DNA from: Eggerthella sinensis
GTDB lineage: Bacteria > Actinomycetota > Coriobacteriia > Coriobacteriales > Eggerthellaceae
DNA: 64,000 nucleotides
Reading direction: 5' to 3'
Assembly (NCBI RefSeq): GCF_003339815.1
Contig: NZ_PPTT01000016.1
Span: forward strand, 1-64,000
Of this stretch, positions 54,524 through 64,000 are shown piece after piece (position 1 is the stretch's first letter; the number at the start of each line of letters is the position of its first letter). Below the pieces are notes generated by a model. The model was given only the letters and a program-made list of their open reading frames with translations, did not search any database and was not told the DNA's origin. The position numbers and the translations under genes were made by a program.

Positions 54524-54552
54524 ATCATAGTCCAAGTTTTTAGACTATACAA
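54524..54552 (-). promoter_or_regulatory. Promoter with palindromic operator for the repressor-hydrolase-methyltransferase unit
   Basis: On the minus strand TTGTAT (54547-54552), 17 bp, TATGAT (54524-54529). The inverted repeat ATAGTC (54527-54532) and GACTAT (54543-54548), spaced by 10 bp, spans the spacer and overlaps the -10 and the edge of the -35. A repressor bound here would block transcription. Confidence 0.75.
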
Positions 54553-54675
54553 GATGGGCCGATGCGAGAGGCGGCAGCGAAGGTGTCGATGCGTTGGCAA
54601 AGCGCCCGGCAAACCTTGCGCTTGCGGCCTCGATAGGGGAACATGGACTCCGTCATGACGAAAACGAGGAGGACC

Positions 54676-55143
54676 ATGGAGAAGCTACCGCCCCTTGAGA
54701 AGGTCTACGAAGCATGGAGCGCCGTCGCCGACGGGCGCGTGGCGCTGCATCCCGACGAGCGGCGCGCGACGGTAACCTCGTCGAACGGCGCGAAGGAGTA
54801 CACGGTGTCGTGGAGCGAGGACGGCACGGCGTATTCCTCCGATGACAACGCCACGTACTGGCAGGGCTATGCGGGCTATCCCGTCATCGCGGTGCTCATG
54901 GAGCGGGGCGCGCTGCCGCTCGACCGCGCGGTGGCCGACGGGTTCGCGGGCGTGAACTGGACCGAGCTCAACGCGGCGCACAAGCGCGACTACGCCGCGG
55001 CCGTCGCGCACGTCGTGGAGGCGCGGGGGCTTGACGAGGCGCGCGTACAGGAGGCGGCGCAGGCGGTGCACGATGCGCTGCGCGCGCTCGACCTGGTGAT
55101 GAAGCGCGGCTCGATCAAACCGCCGGCTGCGAAGCGCGGGTAG
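54676..55143 (+). CDS. Hypothetical protein, divergent from the repressor
   Basis: The 155-residue product has no signal peptide or membrane segment. The N-terminal half has a short beta pattern (EYTVSWSEDGTAYSSDDN), and the C-terminal half is helical (AAAVAHVVEARGLDEARVQEA) and basic at the end. No family was recognised. AGGAGG precedes the ATG at 54676. It starts a plus-strand set of four genes and precedes the DUF3267-like gene by 14 bp, so the two are probably coexpressed. Confidence 0.75.
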   Translation: MEKLPPLEKVYEAWSAVADGRVALHPDERRATVTSSNGAKEYTVSWSEDGTAYSSDDNATYWQGYAGYPVIAVLMERGALPLDRAVADGFAGVNWTELNAAHKRDYAAAVAHVVEARGLDEARVQEAAQAVHDALRALDLVMKRGSIKPPAAKRG

Positions 55144-55157
55144 GGGGGGGGCAGGCC

Positions 55158-55787
55158 ATGGCCGATCAGGAACGGGAGCTGACCGGAGCGGAGCAGGCGC
55201 GCAAGGAGGCCTTCGAGCGCACGCGGGCCGCCTACGAGGCGCAGGGCTACCGCTACCGCCCCCTCGTCATCAGCGTGATCGCGGCGAACGTCGGCGCCGT
55301 CGCGCTCGCGCTGCCGCTCGACATCCTGCTGGGTATCGGGTTCTTCCTGCTGCACCCCGAAGGCGGCGGCACGTTCGACCTCCTCGGGATGCTGCTCGTA
55401 CTGTTCGCCTTCCTCGCGCTCATCGTCGTGCACGAGCTCATCCACGGCCTGGCGTGGGGCATCTGCGCGAAGCGGCATTGGAAGGCCGTCTCGTTCGGCG
55501 TGATTTGGAAGTACCTCACGCCGTACTGCACGTGCGACGAGCCGCTGTCCCGGCGCGCCTACGTCGCAGGCGCGCTCGCGCCCACCATCGTGCTCGGCCT
55601 CGTGCCGGTGGCCGTCGCGTACGCCACCGGGTCCATCCTCTGGTTGGGAATCGGGATGCTCATGATCCTGGGAGGCGGCGGCGACCTGGCCATCGTGCTC
55701 AAGATGCTGCGCTTCAAGCCCGACGGCGCCGACGTGCTCTACCTCGACCACCCCTACGAATGCGGTCTCGCGGCGTTCGTGCGCTGA
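55158..55787 (+). CDS. DUF3267-like membrane metalloprotease homologue
   Basis: The 209-residue protein has about four membrane helices. An HELIH motif in VVHELIHGLAWG resembles the HExxH zinc site of site-2-type proteases, and CDEPLSRRAYVAGALAPT supplies the second conserved stretch of the DUF3267 family. Protease activity is not established. An AGGGGGGGG-type run lies just upstream of the ATG. It follows the unknown gene closely. Confidence 0.82.
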   Translation: MADQERELTGAEQARKEAFERTRAAYEAQGYRYRPLVISVIAANVGAVALALPLDILLGIGFFLLHPEGGGTFDLLGMLLVLFAFLALIVVHELIHGLAWGICAKRHWKAVSFGVIWKYLTPYCTCDEPLSRRAYVAGALAPTIVLGLVPVAVAYATGSILWLGIGMLMILGGGGDLAIVLKMLRFKPDGADVLYLDHPYECGLAAFVR

Positions 55788-55889
55788 GCGGTTCGGCAAC
55801 GGGCGCGTAGCAGCGTGCCGTTGCCCGCCGCGCGCTCCCCCGTTTCGAGGATCATAGGCGCACGCCCACAACTTCGAGGAGGCAGCGCC

Positions 55890-56300
55890 ATGAACCTACC
55901 CGCACAGCGTCTTTGCACGTTTCTCACCTTCAACGGAACGGCCCGCGCGGCCATGGAGTTCTACGCCGAAACGCTGCCCGACGCGCGCATCGAATCGCTC
56001 GTGCTGTTCGGCAAGGACGAGCCGCACGGCGACGAGGGCACCGTGCTCAACGGCATGCTGACGTTCGGCGGGCAGACGCTGCTGTTCATGGACATGGAGG
56101 CCGCCTTCCCCGCCCCGGCGTTCAGCTGGGCGACCTCGCTGTTCGTCACCTGCGATACCGAAGAGCAGTTCGACGAGCTGTTCGCACAGCTCTCCGAGGA
56201 CGGCAGCGTCATGATGGGCCCCGAGCCGGTGATGGACCTGCGGAAATGCACCTGGTTCACCGACCGCTTCGGCGTCACGTGGCAACTCGTTTGGCACTAG
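55890..56300 (+). CDS. VOC-family protein (PhnB-like), first copy
   Basis: The 136-residue protein has the betaalphabetabetabeta repeat of the glyoxalase/VOC fold with N-terminal FLTFNGTARAAMEFY and C-terminal WFTDRFGVTWQL, typical of the PhnB subgroup. The catalytic activity of these proteins is usually unknown. GAGGAGG precedes the ATG. It is 12 bp before a paralogue with the same DRFGVTWQL end. Confidence 0.88.
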   Translation: MNLPAQRLCTFLTFNGTARAAMEFYAETLPDARIESLVLFGKDEPHGDEGTVLNGMLTFGGQTLLFMDMEAAFPAPAFSWATSLFVTCDTEEQFDELFAQLSEDGSVMMGPEPVMDLRKCTWFTDRFGVTWQLVWH

Positions 56301-56312
56301 AAAGGAACGATC

Positions 56313-56738
56313 ATGGGATTTTCGTTGTTCATCAACTTCGACGGCGACTGCCGGCAGGCGGTCGACTTCTACGCGCACGTGTTCGATTCCGAGGTACAGG
56401 GCCTCATGACGTTCGCACAGGTGCCGGACGGTCCCGAGCAACCCGCGAACGAGGCCGATCGGGACCGCATCATGTACAGCGCCGTGCCCATCGGCGGCGT
56501 CACCCTCATGTTCTCCGACGTGCCTTCCGGCATGCCCCTCGTGAAGGGCACCAACATCAGCCCGGTGGTGACGTCGACCGACAAGGACGAGATGCGCCGG
56601 CGCTTCGCCGCGCTCTCGGAAGGCGGCACGGTGGTGATGACGCTGCAGGAAACGTTCTGGAGCGAGCTGTTCGGCATGGTCACCGACCGCTTCGGCGTCA
56701 CGTGGCAGCTCTCCCACGAAAGCGGCAAGACGTTCTAG
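56313..56738 (+). CDS. VOC-family protein (PhnB-like), second copy
   Basis: The 141-residue protein begins LFINFDGDCRQAVDFY and ends VTDRFGVTWQLSHE, the PhnB-type VOC pattern. It shares overall shape and the C-terminal motif with its upstream neighbour, so the pair probably arose by tandem duplication, though they have diverged considerably. AAAGGAACG lies before the ATG. A strong convergent hairpin follows. Confidence 0.88.
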   Translation: MGFSLFINFDGDCRQAVDFYAHVFDSEVQGLMTFAQVPDGPEQPANEADRDRIMYSAVPIGGVTLMFSDVPSGMPLVKGTNISPVVTSTDKDEMRRRFAALSEGGTVVMTLQETFWSELFGMVTDRFGVTWQLSHESGKTF

Positions 56739-56758
56739 AGCGTCCGCAGCGCAGGAGA

Positions 56759-56794
56759 GCCGGATGGCGCGCGAAGCGCGGCGCGCCATCCGGC
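56759..56794. terminator. Bidirectional stem-loop between VOC gene and carB
   Basis: GCCGGATGGCGCGC (56759-56772) is perfectly complementary to 56781-56794, 8-nt loop. It lies between convergent stops (20 bp from the VOC stop, 7 bp from the carB stop) and should stop transcription from both sides. Confidence 0.8.
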
Positions 56795-56801
56795 GGCAGC
56801 G

Positions 56802-60037
<3,236 letters not shown>

Positions 60038-60038
<1 letters not shown>

Positions 60039-61360
60039 TATGCGGCTCCCTTCCCGGATGCGAACGACCAGCCGGCGAGGCGATCCTCGGCGATGTCGAT
60101 GTCGAGGTAGTCCTCGCGACCCTCCATGAGCCGCGCGAACGCCGTGAACAGGTAGTGGGCGTCGGTCGGCCCGGGCGAAGCTTCGGGATGGTACTGCACC
60201 GAGAACGCCGGGAGGTCGAGGAACGCGATGCCCTCGGCCGTGCCGTCGTTGAGGTTCACGTGCGTGAGGCGGATGCGCCCGAAGCGCTCGTTCTGCACGA
60301 CGGGCGCGACGCCGGCCTCCACCCAGCAGCGCAGGTCGTCCTCGTGCCGCACGCGGCCGCCCGACAGCTCGGGCACGAGCGCGCCCAAGCTGGGGAACAC
60401 GAGGCCGAAGCCGTGGTTCTGCGCGGTGATCTCCACGCGCCCGGTGAGCAGGTTCATCACCGGATGGTTGCCGCCGCGGTGCCCGAACTTCAGCTTCTCG
60501 ATGTCCGAGCCGGCCGCCTTGCAGATCATCTGGTGCCCCAGGCAGATGCCGAACACCGGCACGCGCCCGAGCAGCTTCTCCACCTGCGCGTACGTGCCCT
60601 CGACCGCCTCGGGGTCGCCCGGGCCGTTCGACAGGAACACGCCGTCGGGGCCCATGGCCAGCACGTCTTCGGCCGGGGTGTCCCACGGCACGACGATGAC
60701 GGCGCAGCCGGCGCGCACGAGGTTCTCGAGGATGGAGCGCTTGGCGCCGCAATCGTAGGCCGCCACCTTGAAGCGCGCGGGCGCCGGGTCGGCGAGCGCG
60801 AACGCCTGGCTCGCGGGCAGCGCGGCGGCGTCGAAGGCGAAGGGGGCCGTGCACGAGACCGTGGCGGCGAGGTTCTGCCCGACGAGGGACGCGCTCGCGC
60901 GCACCTTCGCCAGCAGGCTGGCCTCGTCGACGTCGAGCGTGGACAGCACCGCGCGCTGCGCGCCGTGATCGCGCACATGCCGCACGAGCGCGCGGGTGTC
61001 CACGCCCTCGATGGCCACCACGTCGTGCGCGCGCAGGTACTCCGGCAGCGTACGCGTGCAGCGCCAGTTCGACGGCGTGGCGCACAGGTCGCGCACGACG
61101 AGGCCGCGCAGCGCGGGCGTCTCCGCCTGCGCGTCGTCCGGGTTCACGCCGTAGTTGCCGATCTGGGGATACGTCATCGTCACGATCTGCCCGGCGTACG
61201 ACGGGTCGGTGATGACCTCCAGATACCCCTCGAGGGACGTGTTGAAGCAGATCTCGCCGAACACCTCCCCCGCCGCCGCGCACGACGTGCCGCGGAACAC
61301 GGCGCCGTCCTCGAGCACGAGCGCCGCCGGCGCCCCCGCCGGCTTCGACGTCCCCTCCAT
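60038..61360 (-). CDS. carA: Carbamoyl-phosphate synthase small subunit
   Basis: CarA is the glutaminase subunit. The product has the N-terminal CarA domain ([20 protein letters not shown]) and a class I glutamine amidotransferase domain with nucleophile GICLGHQ. At 440 residues it is longer than usual (about 360-390), with Ala-rich additions near residues 180-200. The ATG at 61360 is used; a TTG at 61384 with AAGGA 7 nt upstream is a serious alternative. It is preceded by a probable attenuator leader. Confidence 0.95.
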
Positions 61361-61419
61361 GAGCTTCTCGCTGATCTCGCTCAAGCTTCCATCCTTCCGT
61401 GTGGGCAGCACACGCGTAC

Positions 61420-61450
61420 AAAAAAGCGCCCCGTCGTCGACGTGAGGCGC
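61420..61450 (-). terminator. Leader terminator (attenuator) of carAB
   Basis: On the minus strand GCGCCTC (61444-61450), an 11-nt loop and GGGGCGC (61426-61432) form a 7-bp stem (one G-U) followed by six T residues (61420-61425). It lies within the transcribed leader, 60 bp upstream of the carA ATG, so read-through must be regulated. Confidence 0.8.
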
Positions 61451-61483
61451 ACGAAATGCGGAAAGGTATGCTGCTTGCCTTGT

Positions 61484-61499
61484 CGGTCTCTCCGTACCG
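61484..61499 (-). promoter_or_regulatory. PyrR-loop-like hairpin in the carAB leader
   Basis: CGGTACGGAGAGACCG on the minus strand forms a 4-bp stem presenting a CGGAGAG loop, similar to the PyrR anti-antiterminator consensus (ARUCCNGNGAGGYU). AGGCG, which overlaps its 5' flank, can alternatively pair with CGCCT of the terminator's left arm, the usual antiterminator logic. Confidence 0.5.
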
Positions 61500-61517
61500 C
61501 CTTAAAGGTTGAAGAGC

Positions 61518-61523
61518 AGTATA
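61518..61523 (-). promoter_or_regulatory. -10 element of the carAB promoter
   Basis: TATACT on the minus strand within an AT-rich patch (61500-61600), which is rare in this genome. The best -35 is imperfect (ATCGAT at 17 bp, or TTATCG at 19 bp). It would start a leader of about 150 nt. Confidence 0.55.
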
Positions 61524-61622
61524 CGCCTATTCCGAGTTTTATCGATAAGAAATGCAGTATTTTCAGCTTTTAGGACATAAATATGCAGTTATAGGATACG
61601 CGGAGCCCCCGGGGCGACGCGG

Positions 61623-62261
61623 CTAGCCTCGCCCCGCAAGCGCCTGCACGGCCTCGGCGGCGAGGGCGACGAGGCGGGCGTAGAAATCGTCGTCCGCAGC
61701 TGCCAGGCAACGCGCCGCCCGGGGAATCCAGGCCCCCACGTGCTCGCGCGCGAACTCGTCGAAGAGCCGCACGCCGGCGCGGGCGCACGCCTCGTCGTCA
61801 GCCTGTGCGGCAGAAGTCCCCAATGCGGCGAGAAACGCCAGCTCGCACGCCAGGGAGTCGGGCTTGAGCGCCTTCGTCGCCGCCTCGAACCCCTGCAACG
61901 CGCGATAGTCGAATCCCGCCGCCTCGTAGCAGAGAAGCGCGTGATCCCCCTTCGAGCTGCGGGTGGAAGCGTACACGGTGCGGCCGTTCTCGTCGAACGC
62001 GCCGCGAACGCAGCTTTCGACGAGGGGCACGAAGTAGGGACTCGCGGAGACGAAGAACCGGTCGTAATAGCGCTGGGTGAGAGGGGCGCCGGGTTCGATC
62101 CCGTCGAAACGGGAGTCCCCCAGCGCCTCCGCGACACGACGCACGTCCCGGACCACCTGCTCGGTCGGCTCGTTGATCAATGCGGCTGCGCAGGCGCTCA
62201 ACAGCACGCTGCAGCCGTGCACGCGCCGAACCGCGTCATGAAACGTCGATGCGTCGTTCAA
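61623..62261 (-). CDS. TorD/DmsD-family molybdoenzyme chaperone
   Basis: The 212-residue all-helical protein has the family's YYDRFFVSASPYFVP and DEFAREHVGAWIPR segments. These chaperones bind the Tat signal of a molybdoenzyme catalytic subunit and guide cofactor insertion before export. It is the last gene of the operon with the molybdoenzyme FeS and NrfD subunits, starting 26 bp after the latter. Confidence 0.88.
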   Translation of the reverse strand: MNDASTFHDAVRRVHGCSVLLSACAAALINEPTEQVVRDVRRVAEALGDSRFDGIEPGAPLTQRYYDRFFVSASPYFVPLVESCVRGAFDENGRTVYASTRSSKGDHALLCYEAAGFDYRALQGFEAATKALKPDSLACELAFLAALGTSAAQADDEACARAGVRLFDEFAREHVGAWIPRAARCLAAADDDFYARLVALAAEAVQALAGRG

Positions 62262-62287
62262 AGCAGATTCCTCTCGACTCGTATTCG

Positions 62288-63169
62288 CTAAGCGATGACA
62301 ACCGGCAATGCGGCCATGATCACGAGGTACCGAAGCATGAAGCCGCCCACCAGCACGGCCAGCTCGCCGACGACGGCGCGCGTCGTGCCGGAGCCTGCAG
62401 CCTCGTCGGCGCCGGCTTTCCTGCGGCCCGCCAGCTCGAGGCAGAACGGCAGCACGAGGCCGATGCCGATGAAGCCCACCCAGAACGGCACGGCGTAGCC
62501 GCCGCTCACCAAAGCGCCCACCGAACCCGCCGCCGCTTCCGCGGCCGAGCCCTGCACCGACGCCGTCACCGCCAACAGGACGGCGACCAGAACAAGCTCG
62601 AGAACGGGCAGAACCAAGCCGGTTTTCGCCAGGAAGGGCAGGCTGGCCGCCTCGTCAGGCGCCGCGAGGCGCGTGACCGCGAGCACGGCCGCGAAGCCCG
62701 TCGACGCCGCCGACACCACGAAGAGGATCGGCAGGACGGCCATGTTCCACAGCGGGAACGCCACGCCCGCATCGCCCAGCAGCACGCCGGTGTAGGCCGC
62801 CACGCACACGGAGAGAACCAGGCCGACGGCATCGAGCGCCTTCGGCGTCTTCTTCCTCACGAGCAAAAGCACCAGATCGACGAACACCACGATCAAGAAC
62901 GCGCTCAGGATGATGACGCCCCACGACATGACCGACGAGAGGTTCATCACCAGCAGGAAGAAGCGCATCGGGTTGCCGAGCCCGGCTTTCGCATCGAACA
63001 CGAGCACCAGCGTGCCGACGGCAACCGCGACGAGCGCGATGACGAACGCGATCTTCTTCATGCGCCCGGCAGGCTTCTTCGCCCCGTTCGTCAGCACGCC
63101 CAGAACGAAGGCTCCCGCGCCGAGGCCGGCGAGAAACAGGTAACACGCGACAAATCCATCCCATACCAT
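62288..63169 (-). CDS. NrfD/DmsC-like membrane anchor subunit
   Basis: The 293-residue protein has eight to nine hydrophobic helices and the NrfD pattern FLAGLGAGAFVLGVL near the start. Such subunits oxidise menaquinol and feed electrons to the FeS subunit, or work in reverse. The ATG at 63169 has GAGGGG 8 nt upstream; a GTG at 63178 overlaps the FeS subunit stop (GTGA). Confidence 0.88.
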   Translation of the reverse strand: MVWDGFVACYLFLAGLGAGAFVLGVLTNGAKKPAGRMKKIAFVIALVAVAVGTLVLVFDAKAGLGNPMRFFLLVMNLSSVMSWGVIILSAFLIVVFVDLVLLLVRKKTPKALDAVGLVLSVCVAAYTGVLLGDAGVAFPLWNMAVLPILFVVSAASTGFAAVLAVTRLAAPDEAASLPFLAKTGLVLPVLELVLVAVLLAVTASVQGSAAEAAAGSVGALVSGGYAVPFWVGFIGIGLVLPFCLELAGRRKAGADEAAGSGTTRAVVGELAVLVGGFMLRYLVIMAALPVVIA

Positions 63170-63174
63170 CTGGA

Positions 63175-63792
63175 TCACCCCTCGAACGGCTTGTAGACGT
63201 TGCCGCCCCGATGCACGGCGGACACGACGGGCATGGCTTCGGCTTCGGACAGGTCGAAGTAGTACAGCGACGGGTTCAGACCCAGGTCGGGATGCAGCAC
63301 CTCGCCGCTGCCGGAAGCGAGCTTCTGCGAGATGTCGCTGTCCGGGTCGTTCAGATCGCCGAAGTAGCGGGCGCTCGTCACGCAGGTGCCCACGCAGGCC
63401 GGAAGCAGCCCCTCCGCTGTGCGGTGATGGCAGAAGGAGCACTTCCCCGCCTCGCCGGACGCGGTTACGTAGCGCACCTGGTACGGGCATGCGGCCAGGC
63501 AGTACTTGCAGCCGATGCACTTTTCGGCGTCGATCTGCACGGTGCCGTCGTCCGCCGTGTAGCTTGCCCCCGTGGGGCACACCTTCACGCACTGCGGGTT
63601 CTCGCAGTGGTTGCATTGCTTGGGAACGTTGGCGCGGCGGGTTCTTCCCCCGTCCTCCACGTCCCAGCTCTCAACCCATGTGTTGAAGCTGCCCAGCGGC
63701 ACGTCGTTCTCCATCTTGCACGCCACCACGCAGGCGTTGCAGCCGATGCAGAGGGCAAGATCAATCAACATGCCAAGTCGTTTCTCACTCAT
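63175..63792 (-). CDS. Molybdoenzyme iron-sulfur subunit (DmsB-like)
   Basis: The 205-residue protein has four ferredoxin-type [4Fe-4S] clusters: CIGCNACVVACK, CNHCENPQCVKVCP, CIGCKYCLAACPY and CSFCHHR...CVGTC. It carries electrons between the NrfD anchor and the catalytic subunit. The ATG at 63792 has AAGGGGG upstream and lies 14 nt after the catalytic subunit stop. Confidence 0.93.
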   Translation of the reverse strand: MSEKRLGMLIDLALCIGCNACVVACKMENDVPLGSFNTWVESWDVEDGGRTRRANVPKQCNHCENPQCVKVCPTGASYTADDGTVQIDAEKCIGCKYCLAACPYQVRYVTASGEAGKCSFCHHRTAEGLLPACVGTCVTSARYFGDLNDPDSDISQKLASGSGEVLHPDLGLNPSLYYFDLSEAEAMPVVSAVHRGGNVYKPFEG

Positions 63793-63806
63793 GATCGCAT
63801 ACCCCC

Positions 63807-64000
63807 TTACGCCTTCTCGATTTTGAACATGCTGCCGCAACGCCCCGGACTCGACGCGTCGTGGTCGGAGAGGATGCCCAGCACGCCGTCGACCGAAACG
63901 AGCGGGTCCAGCATCTGGTGCGTGCGCACGCCGGCGGCGATCGCCGGATTGCCCTTGGTCACCTGCCCGTCGACGTCGATGTCCTGCGCTCCGTAGTTGC
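63807..64000 (-). CDS. Molybdopterin oxidoreductase catalytic subunit, C-terminal end (cut by window edge)
   Basis: Only the last 64 residues are present, ending in GRCGSMFKIEKA. The segment NPAIAAGVRTHQMLDPLVS and the location before a DmsB-like subunit agree with the molydopterin-dinucleotide-binding domain of the DMSO reductase family. The substrate cannot be inferred from this fragment. Confidence 0.7.
   Translation of the reverse strand, partial: NYGAQDIDVDGQVTKGNPAIAAGVRTHQMLDPLVSVDGVLGILSDHDASSPGRCGSMFKIEKA

Noticed and set aside
45830-56738. Accessory block as a prophage or integrative element
   Set aside because: No integrase, transposase, phage structural gene, tRNA att site or flanking direct repeats were found; it is described only as a variable-region candidate.

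Overview
The window is a high-GC (about two-thirds G+C) bacterial chromosome segment. An actinobacterial integration host factor (mIHF), a Tat-exported FAD reductase, a DmsABC-like molybdoenzyme operon with a TorD chaperone, and a Bacillus-like order of housekeeping genes together suggest a gut Coriobacteriia of the Eggerthellaceae (Eggerthella/Gordonibacter type). This assignment is inference; there is no rRNA in the window. No IS element, integrase, CRISPR array or tRNA gene was recognised. Most genes are on the minus strand.

Region 1 (1-15.3 kb, minus): rpsO-pnp, dapB-dapA, RNase J, ftsK-rodZ, yajQ-rimO, a pgsA-cinA fusion, recA and the start of a probable recX. The recA promoter has a LexA box filling its spacer. 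Region 2 (15.3-19 kb): a GNAT acetyltransferase, a VanRS-like two-component pair and a membrane-anchored C39-like protein on the plus strand, convergent with a small TSCPD protein. Region 3 (19-30.2 kb, minus): hrcA-dnaJ-rsmE-mtaB-C39-like protein, then phoH-ybeY-dgkA-era and PASTA protein-recO. A CIRCE element precedes hrcA, and mtaB carries an in-frame repeat insertion. Region 4 (30.2-41.8 kb): thiI, comEA-comEC-holA, rpsT on the plus strand with an unusually long product, a possible mini-cytochrome lipoprotein, lepA, a small membrane protein, dusB and hemW.

Region 5 (41.8-63.8 kb): carA-carB and pyrK-pyrD-pyrF-mihF-gmk-rpoZ, in the order known from the Bacillus pyr/gmk region but separated by about 11 kb of accessory genes (45.8-56.7 kb). 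The accessory block holds a LytTR two-component system divergent from a Tat flavoprotein reductase and a HemN-like radical SAM gene. It also holds a PAP2 phosphatase, an XRE membrane regulator, a repressor-hydrolase-methyltransferase operon with a clear palindromic operator, and four small plus-strand genes (unknown, DUF3267-like, two VOC proteins). carAB has a leader with an intrinsic terminator and a PyrR-loop-like hairpin. The window ends in a molybdoenzyme operon (catalytic subunit C-terminus, FeS subunit, NrfD subunit, TorD).

The most unusual non-coding structures are two intergenic arrays of degenerate 11-bp units (1.3 kb and 40.3 kb) with a near-invariant CG at unit positions 5-6, and a 22-bp tandem repeat between rpsT and holA.
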